Below, in pieces: positions 1-4,773 of a stretch of DNA of 7,002 nucleotides. Within the stretch, counting starts at the first letter, position 1. Every line of letters starts with the position of its first letter. The DNA is from Candidatus Sulfopaludibacter sp. SbA3 (GTDB lineage Bacteria > Acidobacteriota > Vicinamibacteria > Vicinamibacterales > UBA2999). The stretch is from NCBI GenBank assembly GCA_945866285.1, contig CAMBHC010000131.1, positions 1 to 7,002 on the forward strand, in the 5' to 3' direction. Position numbers and translations under genes: made by a program. Below the pieces are notes generated by a model. The model worked only from the letters and a program-made list of their open reading frames with translations. It searched no databases and was not told where the DNA came from.

Positions 1-1361
1 CGGTGCGCAGCGTGTGCGACCTGCCGATCGTCGCGCAGATGACTACCGAAGAAGATGGCGCCACCCTGGACGGCGCGCCGCCCGAGCAGTTTGCCCCGGA
101 CCTGATCGCGCGCGGCGCGAGCATTGTCGGTGTCAACTGCAGCGTCGGACCGGCGCCGATGCTCGAAACCATCGAGCGCATCAGCGAAGTGACTGACGGG
201 TGGCTGTCGGCGCAGCCCAACGCCGGCAGGCCACGCGACATCGAGGGCCGCAACCTGTACCTGTGCTCGCCGGAATACATGGCGTCGTATGCGCGGCGGT
301 TCATCGCCTCGGGTGTGCGCCTGGTCGGCGGCTGCTGCGGCACGACCCCGGAACACATTCGCCAGATTGCGCTCGCGGCGAGGTCGATGGCGCCCGGGTT
401 GGCCCGTCATGCCGGCACCGCCGAGGTGCGCACGCCCGTGGCCAGCCAGCCCAACGCGCGTCCGTCGCTGCCGCGCGAGTCGAAGTCGATCATGGCCCGC
501 AAGCTCACCAACGGCGGCTTCATCCGCGCCATTGAGCTGGTGCCACCTCGCGGACATTCGGCCAGCGCGGCGCTCGCCGACGCCGCCCGCCTGGTCCAGC
601 GCGGCGTGGACGTGGTCACTATTCCTGACGGTCCACGCTCGGGCGCGCGCATGAGCGCGCTGTCGCTGGCGGTGCTCGTGCAACAGCACGCGGCGGTCGA
701 AGTATTGCTGCAGTATTCCTGCCGCGATCGCAACCTGGTGGGCATTCAGTCGGACCTGCTCGGCGCGCATGCCATGGGCGTGCGCAACCTGCTCGGCATC
801 ACCGGTGACGTCCGCAAGCTGGGCGACATCCCTGATGCCACCGCGGTGTTCGACGTCGACTCGATCGGACTGACCAACGTGATCACGCGCCTGAACCATG
901 GCCTGGACATCAGCGGCCAGTCGTTTGGTGAGCCGACCTCGTTTCATACCGGGGTAATGGTCAATCCGTCGCGCGATCTCGACCAGGAAATGCGGCGTCT
1001 CGAGTTCAAGATCGAGGCGGGGGCCGAATTCGCGGTGACGAGGCCGGTGTTCGATGTGTCCACCTTTGAACGCTTCCTGGCACGCGTGACGCCGCTCGGC
1101 GTGCCGATCATCGTCGGCATCTGGCCGTTTGAAAGCGCGCTCAACGCCGAGTTCATGGCGAACGAAGTGCCGGGTGTCACCGTGCCCGATGCGATTGTCG
1201 AACGGATGCGGCGCACCACCAGCGCCGCGGCCGCAGCCGCCGAAGGCGTCGCCGTGGCGCGGGAACTCGTGGGCGCCATCAAGGGCATGGCTGCGGGTGT
1301 GCAGATCTCAACGCCGTCAGGCCGGCTCGACGCCGCCCTCGACGTGCTTGACGTGGTATAG
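1..1361 (+). CDS. Bifunctional homocysteine S-methyltransferase / methylenetetrahydrofolate reductase (5'-partial)
   Basis: The protein is a fusion whose N-terminal part is cut by the window edge; the first whole codon is at position 3 and 452 residues are visible. Residues 1-125 are the end of a zinc-dependent homocysteine S-methyltransferase barrel. The metal-binding cysteines are Cys46 in GVNC and Cys111-Cys112 in GGCCGTTP. A linker of about 40 residues follows. Residues 166-452 are a MetF-like FAD-binding MTHFR domain: IELVPPRG (Glu178 matches the catalytic Glu of E. coli MetF), GITGD (Asp269 matches the flavin-modulating Asp), SFHTGVMVNP and TRPVFD. Family knowledge: the fusion couples reduction of methylene-THF to methyl-THF with methylation of homocysteine to methionine in the cytoplasm. 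Full-length fusions run to roughly 600 residues, so about 150 are missing. Arg347 stands where MetF has a folate-contacting Gln. An alanine run at 408-413 is ordinary for this GC content. Confidence 0.93.
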   Translation, partial: VRSVCDLPIVAQMTTEEDGATLDGAPPEQFAPDLIARGASIVGVNCSVGPAPMLETIERISEVTDGWLSAQPNAGRPRDIEGRNLYLCSPEYMASYARRFIASGVRLVGGCCGTTPEHIRQIALAARSMAPGLARHAGTAEVRTPVASQPNARPSLPRESKSIMARKLTNGGFIRAIELVPPRGHSASAALADAARLVQRGVDVVTIPDGPRSGARMSALSLAVLVQQHAAVEVLLQYSCRDRNLVGIQSDLLGAHAMGVRNLLGITGDVRKLGDIPDATAVFDVDSIGLTNVITRLNHGLDISGQSFGEPTSFHTGVMVNPSRDLDQEMRRLEFKIEAGAEFAVTRPVFDVSTFERFLARVTPLGVPIIVGIWPFESALNAEFMANEVPGVTVPDAIVERMRRTTSAAAAAAEGVAVARELVGAIKGMAAGVQISTPSGRLDAALDVLDVV

Positions 1362-1362
1362 T
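1354..1362 (+). promoter_or_regulatory. Candidate extended -10 promoter of the PmtA-like gene
   Basis: TGG followed by TATAGT (1357-1362) forms an extended -10 element that overlaps the stop codon of the upstream reductase gene. A start near 1369 would give a leader of about 22 nt containing the GGAGA ribosome-binding site. No -35 hexamer is seen at normal spacing, as is common with extended -10 promoters. If real, the methyltransferase gene is transcribed independently of the upstream gene. Confidence 0.45.
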
Positions 1363-1375
1363 CCGATGCGGTTTC

Positions 1376-1380
1376 GGAGA
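1376..1380 (+). promoter_or_regulatory. Shine-Dalgarno site of the PmtA-like gene
   Basis: GGAGA lies 10 nt before the ATG at 1391. It supports this start and is the clearest Shine-Dalgarno site in the window, where most other starts lack one. Confidence 0.6.
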
Positions 1381-1390
1381 TCGTTTAAAA

Positions 1391-2074
1391 ATGGCCTTAT
1401 TTGACGCAGAAACACGGCGATCAGGCGACGCGGCCACTAGGGCGCTGTCGGTCACGACCGTCGAAACGGACTTCGTCGAAAAGGTTTATCAAGGCATTGC
1501 CGCCTCGTACGATTACACCTTCGGACCCACGCTTCACCCCGGCCGGCTCGAAGCCATGGAGAAGATGGCGCTCAGGGCGGGCACGCACGTGCTTGAAGTC
1601 GGCGTTGGCACCGGCATCACTCTCGGGCTCTATCCCAGTAATTGCCGGATCACTGGCATCGACCTGTCAAGCAAGATGCTGGAGAAGGCGCAAGGCCGTA
1701 TCGACTCGAAGGGGCTGCTGAACTGCGACCTCGTCGTGATGGATGCGACCAAGCTCAAGTTCGCCGACAACTCGTTTGATGTCGTCTACGCGCCGTACGT
1801 GATCAGCGTCGTGCCGGAACCGGTGAAGGTGGCGCGCGAGATGTACCGCGTGTGTCGTCCCGGCGGCCGCGTCATCATCCTGAACCACTTCAAGAGCGCC
1901 AATCGCGTCATGGGGTGGATCGAAAAGACGATTTCACCGGCCACGGTGCACATTGGGTTCACCGCCGACCTCGACTTGCCGGGATTCCTCGCGCAAGCCG
2001 AACTCAGGCCCGTGTCCATCGAAAAGGTGAACGTCCCGAAAATGTGGACGCTGATCACGGTCGTCAAAGACTAA
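1391..2074 (+). CDS. SAM-dependent methyltransferase, PmtA-like (putative phosphatidylethanolamine N-methyltransferase)
   Basis: This is a 227-residue class I (Rossmann-fold) methyltransferase with no membrane segment. Motif I, the SAM-binding glycine loop, is EVGVGTG (69-75). The acidic residue after strand 2 is Asp91 in GIDLS, MDAT (117-120) is motif II-like, and RPGG (156-159) precedes a strand ending in LNHF. The combination of YDYTFGPTLHPGR (40-52), VGVGTG, YVISVVPEP and VIILNHF resembles the Rhodobacter-type soluble PmtA, which methylates phosphatidylethanolamine toward phosphatidylcholine at the cytoplasmic membrane face. Generic UbiE-type methyltransferases share the fold but usually not this whole set. 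The substrate is inferred; other lipid or quinone substrates remain possible. The ATG is supported by GGAGA 10 nt upstream. The gene follows the reductase by 29 nt and is followed 8 nt later by a thioesterase gene on the same strand. Confidence 0.82.
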   Translation: MALFDAETRRSGDAATRALSVTTVETDFVEKVYQGIAASYDYTFGPTLHPGRLEAMEKMALRAGTHVLEVGVGTGITLGLYPSNCRITGIDLSSKMLEKAQGRIDSKGLLNCDLVVMDATKLKFADNSFDVVYAPYVISVVPEPVKVAREMYRVCRPGGRVIILNHFKSANRVMGWIEKTISPATVHIGFTADLDLPGFLAQAELRPVSIEKVNVPKMWTLITVVKD

Positions 2075-2082
2075 GCACCGCG

Positions 2083-2550
2083 TTGCCCGCACCGACTGTC
2101 ACCCCTGAACCCGGCTGGACGCCCGTCCAGCCGTTTCCGTCTCTGGATGCCCACTCGTTTCTCGTCGCCAACCCGTCTGGTGAAAGCGTGCGCATTGCCT
2201 ACGTCCGCGGACCAGAGGCGGGCGTGCTGTACGCCGCGGCGTGGTTCGGGCGCGAGACCCAGGGGCCGCCGGGCCATGTCCATGGCGGCGCTATGGCGGC
2301 GGTGCTCGACGAAGCCATGGGCGGCGCGTCCTGGATGAATGGTTACCGAACGGTGGCTGCGAAGATCTCGGTGTCGTTCATCGCGATGCTGAAGCTCGAG
2401 TCAGAGACGACCGTCGAATCGCGAGTGGAGCGAGTGGACGGCCGCAAGGTCTACCTGCGCGCCACGCTGACGGACGCGAGCGGTGCCGCCATCGCCGAAG
2501 CCGACGGCCTGTTCATCGTCCTCAGGGACGAAGCCCTCAAGTCTCTGTAA
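2083..2550 (+). CDS. PaaI/THEM4-like hotdog-fold thioesterase
   Basis: A 155-residue single-domain hotdog protein. HVHGGAMAAVLDEAMGG (65-81) is the signature central helix of the PaaI/THEM4 acyl-CoA thioesterase group; His67-Gly68-Gly69 and Asp76 match the positions expected for substrate activation and catalysis. The following strands (VAAKISVSFIAML, TTVESRVERVDGRKVYLRATLTD) fit the antiparallel hotdog sheet. The family hydrolyses acyl- or aryl-CoA thioesters; the substrate here is unknown. The TTG at 2083 is chosen because no in-frame ATG or GTG occurs between the preceding stop at 2074 and the conserved region. It has no convincing Shine-Dalgarno site, so translation is probably coupled to the methyltransferase 8 nt upstream. 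The frame stays open back to 1852, but that part lies inside the methyltransferase and shows no thioesterase features. The 3' end overlaps the opposite-strand gene by 14 nt. Confidence 0.82.
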   Translation: MPAPTVTPEPGWTPVQPFPSLDAHSFLVANPSGESVRIAYVRGPEAGVLYAAAWFGRETQGPPGHVHGGAMAAVLDEAMGGASWMNGYRTVAAKISVSFIAMLKLESETTVESRVERVDGRKVYLRATLTDASGAAIAEADGLFIVLRDEALKSL

Positions 2551-3580
2551 TCAGTCGCGCCGCGACGTCGGCGCCGTTGGTGGCCGGTTGCTCGGGTGGC
2601 GCAGGCTGGGCGAGCAGCGCATCGAGGTGCGTCGCCCAGCGTCCCGCGAACAGGTCGGCGTGATCGATGAACGCCGTGCGCAAGTAGCGCGGCATGGCTT
2701 CGACCAGCACGTCGTATTCCACGAAATGTCCACGTGACGTGTAGAGCAGGGCCGTGTGATTGGCCACGCATTCAGAGATGATCCCGTAGCCCGGCTTGGT
2801 GACGACGACGTCGACCGCGTGAACGAGGTCCTCGTAGCGCAGGCCTTGCTCATACATCGCCGCTTCGTCGAGGTCGCCGGGCAACAGCACGCGATAGCCG
2901 GGTACCTGCCGGATGGCGGCGACATGGAAACCGTTAACGCCGTAGCCGCCGAACGATGCCAGCACCAACCGTTGATCACGAGGCAACCTGAGTGCGTCGC
3001 GCACAGCCATCGGGTCGCGCGATGATCGCCGCGCGACCATCGGCATGTCGGTCACGCGTGGGATGGTGGCGAAGCCACCCCACATCGGCAGTCGCAGCGC
3101 CAGCGTGGTGCGACTGTAGATCTCGCCAATCAGGCTGACGAGATCGTCACTACCGGCATATCCGGCGTAGATCCAATCCCACGTGAAGTTGCCCAGGGCA
3201 ATCGCGGGGAGGCCCGCCGCGTGCGCGGCTGCGATGCCCAGTGGCGGCAGGTCGGCGACCACGTGCGTGGCGCCGACGCGCGTCAGCCACGCCACCTCGT
3301 GATCGACCCGCGCCGGGAACGTGGCCATGAACGCCCGCGCGCGTGCGAGCGTGGCGGTGTCGTCGAGCGTCAGGCTGTCGATTTGCACCACGCCGGTGTC
3401 GCACGCGACCGGTTCGAGCGTGACGCCCGGCCGGACGGTGCGGGCCACCAGCCAAGGCGCCACTTCGGAGCGGATGACGATTCGGGCGTCGGGCTGCCGA
3501 TCGACCAGCGCATTGATGACCTCGATCGACCTTGAGGCATGCCCAAAGCCGTGTCCAGAGATGTAGAACGCGATTGTCAC
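2537..3580 (-). CDS. GT-B-like glycosyltransferase-family protein, similar to the plant L-arabinokinase N-terminal domain
   Basis: This is a 347-residue soluble protein with a two-lobed GT-B-like pattern. The N-terminal lobe opens with IAFYISGHGFGHASR (3-17), a glycine/histidine-rich nucleotide-sugar transferase loop. It continues with ACDTGVVQIDSLTLD (59-73), THVVADLPPLG (105-115) and LGNFTWDWIYAGY (129-141). The C-terminal lobe has VLASFGGYG (206-214) and VVTKPGYGIISE (259-270), the donor-binding region of MurG/UGT-like enzymes. This order of motifs matches, from memory, the N-terminal domain of plant L-arabinokinase (ARA1), but the GHMP kinase half is absent, and no kinase gene is visible nearby. 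The reaction is unknown. The start is GTG at 3580, with no strong Shine-Dalgarno but a CATAAT 8 nt upstream, suggesting a leaderless or nearly leaderless mRNA. The gene is divergent from the zinc-ribbon gene and converges on the thioesterase gene. Confidence 0.75.
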   Translation of the reverse strand: MTIAFYISGHGFGHASRSIEVINALVDRQPDARIVIRSEVAPWLVARTVRPGVTLEPVACDTGVVQIDSLTLDDTATLARARAFMATFPARVDHEVAWLTRVGATHVVADLPPLGIAAAHAAGLPAIALGNFTWDWIYAGYAGSDDLVSLIGEIYSRTTLALRLPMWGGFATIPRVTDMPMVARRSSRDPMAVRDALRLPRDQRLVLASFGGYGVNGFHVAAIRQVPGYRVLLPGDLDEAAMYEQGLRYEDLVHAVDVVVTKPGYGIISECVANHTALLYTSRGHFVEYDVLVEAMPRYLRTAFIDHADLFAGRWATHLDALLAQPAPPEQPATNGADVAARLITET

Positions 3581-3588
3581 TCTCGTGA

Positions 3589-3594
3589 TTATGG
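3589..3594 (-). promoter_or_regulatory. Candidate -10 of the GT-B-like gene (leaderless arrangement)
   Basis: On the minus strand CATAAT is followed by 8 nt and then the GTG at 3580. That places the expected transcription start within about two bases of the start codon. No convincing -35 hexamer is visible at 16-18 nt. Confidence 0.45.
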
Positions 3595-3608
3595 CCCGGG
3601 CCTCACGC

Positions 3609-3614
3609 TACAAT
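3609..3614 (+). promoter_or_regulatory. Candidate -10 of the zinc-ribbon gene (leaderless arrangement)
   Basis: TACAAT is followed by the 6-nt discriminator GAGCGG and the GTG at 3621. The predicted transcript begins at the start codon. This argues against longer starts at 3585 or 3591, which would place the promoter inside the coding region. No -35 is evident. Confidence 0.5.
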
Positions 3615-3620
3615 GAGCGG

Positions 3621-4022
3621 GTGAGCTTTGACGAACGCGCCTTCTTCTCCGAGAAGCCGGAATCCCGCCCGGCCAAGTACCCGTGCCCCCGCTGCAAGCG
3701 GATCAACGAGTACACCATCCGGTGGGTGCGTCGCGCCAAGAAGGGCGCGCCACAGAACGCCGAGGACCGCAAGAAGTTCGACAAGCTGCGCGACCATCTC
3801 CTGCGCCTCGACGATGAGGTCACGTGCAAGACGTGCGGGAAGAAGTTCGAGATTCCGTCGCTCAACTCGATGATGTTCCTCGATCAGCTCGACGGCCTCC
3901 CGAAGGACGTCGAGGCCGACGAGACCGACGCGGCCGAAGCGCCGGGCCAGCCCATGGATGCGACCACGCGCGCGGCCCTGCCGGCACGCTTCACACGGCC
4001 CACCAAGGGTTGGCGGGGCTAA
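3621..4022 (+). CDS. Small zinc-ribbon protein of unknown function
   Basis: A 133-residue soluble protein with two Cys pairs: CPRC (Cys22, Cys25) and CKTC (Cys69, Cys72). These would form a four-cysteine zinc ribbon interrupted by a basic, helical insertion of about 40 residues (RWVRRAKKG..., DRKKFDKLRDHLLRLDD). Residues 73-90 (GKKFEIPSLNSMMFLDQL) complete the second knuckle. The tail from about residue 96 is acidic, then Pro/Ala-rich with a basic end, and is probably disordered. Such ribbons bind nucleic acid or act as structural modules; I do not recognise a named family. The GTG at 3621 is preferred because a TACAAT -10 ends 6 nt before it. The frame extends upstream to GTG 3585 and ATG 3591, but those 12 residues have no conserved look and include the promoter. 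The stop at 4022 directly abuts the stop of the convergent gene. Confidence 0.72.
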   Translation: MSFDERAFFSEKPESRPAKYPCPRCKRINEYTIRWVRRAKKGAPQNAEDRKKFDKLRDHLLRLDDEVTCKTCGKKFEIPSLNSMMFLDQLDGLPKDVEADETDAAEAPGQPMDATTRAALPARFTRPTKGWRG

Positions 4023-4709
4023 CTACCAGATACCCGGCAGCAGGCGCGAGCGCACCTGCCGCTGGTACGCTCGATATTTCTCGCCGAACGCCTCGACTAA
4101 TGAGGCTTCCTCCAACGGTATTGCCACGACCAGGTACGCGCTGCTGATCACCGCGAACAGCAGCCGGCTGTAGGTCATGGGCTGGACACCGAACACCATC
4201 AGCAGCCAGGCCAGATAGATGGGATGGCGGACGAAGCCGAACAGTCCGGTCACCTTGAATTCGACAGGACGGTCGGGAGACGGGACGCGAACGCCCGCCA
4301 GTTCCCACACGCCGATGGCGCTCGCCGCGCGTCCGGTCATTGAGGCCCCCGTCAGGACCAGGAGCCACATGGCCCAACTTCCCGGCCCGGTGAGGTGCCA
4401 GGCGACGCCAGGCAGCGGTTGCCAGAGCCAGCAAACGGCCATGAACAACAGGCTGGCCACCCAGACGTAAACGCTACGCTCGAGGTCGGCGGGCACCGTG
4501 CGCGTCACCCAGGCCTTAGCGCCGGTTCTGGCCAACAGGCTGTGATGGAGGGCGAAAACCGTGAACAGCACAACGTTGATGGCCACGGCAGGCCACAGCG
4601 GGGCCGACGCCGGAGCGGGCACCCCGAGGCGGATGCCATAGACGAGCGCACCCGACGCTAGTGACAGGGCGAAGAGCAACGCGCCGACCCAGGCGAATGC
4701 CGTTTGCAC
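4023..4709 (-). CDS. Integral-membrane methyltransferase, NnrU/MddA/isoprenylcysteine methyltransferase-like
   Basis: A 228-residue membrane protein with hydrophobic segments at about 4-26, 38-60, 78-97, 110-130 and 163-199. Conserved sites include FALHHSLLARTGAKAW (52-67) followed by VPADLERSVYV (72-82), GLFGFVRHPIYLAW (155-168), Glu200-Glu201 and FGEKYRAYQRQV (208-219). The RHP and EE...FG..Y..Y set forms the SAM-binding C-terminal region of the ICMT/PEMT superfamily. The N-terminal HHSLLAR/ERS motifs point to the NnrU/methanethiol S-methyltransferase (MddA) branch, which makes dimethyl sulfide. That substrate is only inferred; lipids or polyketide hydroxyls are alternatives, since ICMT-like methyltransferases also occur in type III PKS operons. 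The start is placed at GTG 4709 because a perfect TATAAT ends 7 nt upstream and the first membrane segment follows at once. The frame extends to 4802, but those 31 codons run through the promoter and into the ketosynthase gene. Confidence 0.78.
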   Translation of the reverse strand: MQTAFAWVGALLFALSLASGALVYGIRLGVPAPASAPLWPAVAINVVLFTVFALHHSLLARTGAKAWVTRTVPADLERSVYVWVASLLFMAVCWLWQPLPGVAWHLTGPGSWAMWLLVLTGASMTGRAASAIGVWELAGVRVPSPDRPVEFKVTGLFGFVRHPIYLAWLLMVFGVQPMTYSRLLFAVISSAYLVVAIPLEEASLVEAFGEKYRAYQRQVRSRLLPGIW

Positions 4710-4712
4710 GAA

Positions 4713-4721
4713 TGGTATTAT
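4713..4721 (+). promoter_or_regulatory. Candidate extended -10 of the ketosynthase operon
   Basis: On the plus strand TGG-TATTAT (hexamer 4716-4721) forms an extended -10 that overlaps the minus-strand TATAAT by five bases. A start near 4728 would give a leader of about 46 nt. Most of the inverted repeat at 4723-4763 would lie in that leader. No -35 is evident. Confidence 0.4.
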
Positions 4722-4722
4722 A
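4717..4722 (-). promoter_or_regulatory. Consensus -10 (TATAAT) of the membrane methyltransferase gene
   Basis: A perfect TATAAT on the minus strand is followed by the 7-nt discriminator ACCATTC and then the GTG at 4709, so the transcript should begin at the start codon. The expected -35 position has no good match. One arm of an inverted repeat abuts the -10 on its upstream side. Confidence 0.6.
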
Positions 4723-4763
4723 GGGTTCAGACCGAGGCTCGCCCATCCGCTCGGGTCTGACCC
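4723..4763. repeat. Imperfect inverted repeat in the divergent control region
   Basis: The left arm GGGTTCAGACCGAG (4723-4736) and right arm CTCGGGTCTGACCC (4750-4763) pair over about 13 bases with one bulge and one mismatch, around a 13-nt loop. The right arm contains a smaller perfect palindrome, GGGTC-T-GACCC (4753-4763). The repeat lies between the back-to-back promoters and the ketosynthase start, 10 nt before its GTG. It could be an operator, a leader hairpin or a REP-like remnant; the sequence alone does not decide. Confidence 0.6.
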
Positions 4764-4773
4764 CTGAGAACCT

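Noticed and set aside
1228..1249. GCC/GCG-rich tract encoding an alanine run in the reductase
   Set aside because: Alanine-rich helices are common at this GC content; the tract is not a regular tandem repeat.
1348..1353. TTGACG as a -35 element for the PmtA-like gene
   Set aside because: It lies only 3 nt before the TATAGT hexamer, and at 17-nt spacing it has no -10 partner; it is coding sequence of the reductase.
1852..2082. Upstream extension of the thioesterase frame to 1852, giving a 232-residue protein
   Set aside because: The extra part lies within the methyltransferase gene in another frame, is Arg/His-rich as expected of a shadow frame, and has no thioesterase features.
2554..2566. 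GTCGCG-C-CGCGAC palindrome just after the thioesterase stop as a terminator
   Set aside because: The loop is too small for the full stem and no T-tract follows on either strand; it encodes part of the GT-B-like C-terminus.
3585..3620. Longer zinc-ribbon protein starting at GTG 3585 or ATG 3591
   Set aside because: It would contain the likely -10 TACAAT, has no Shine-Dalgarno, and adds residues without any recognisable pattern.
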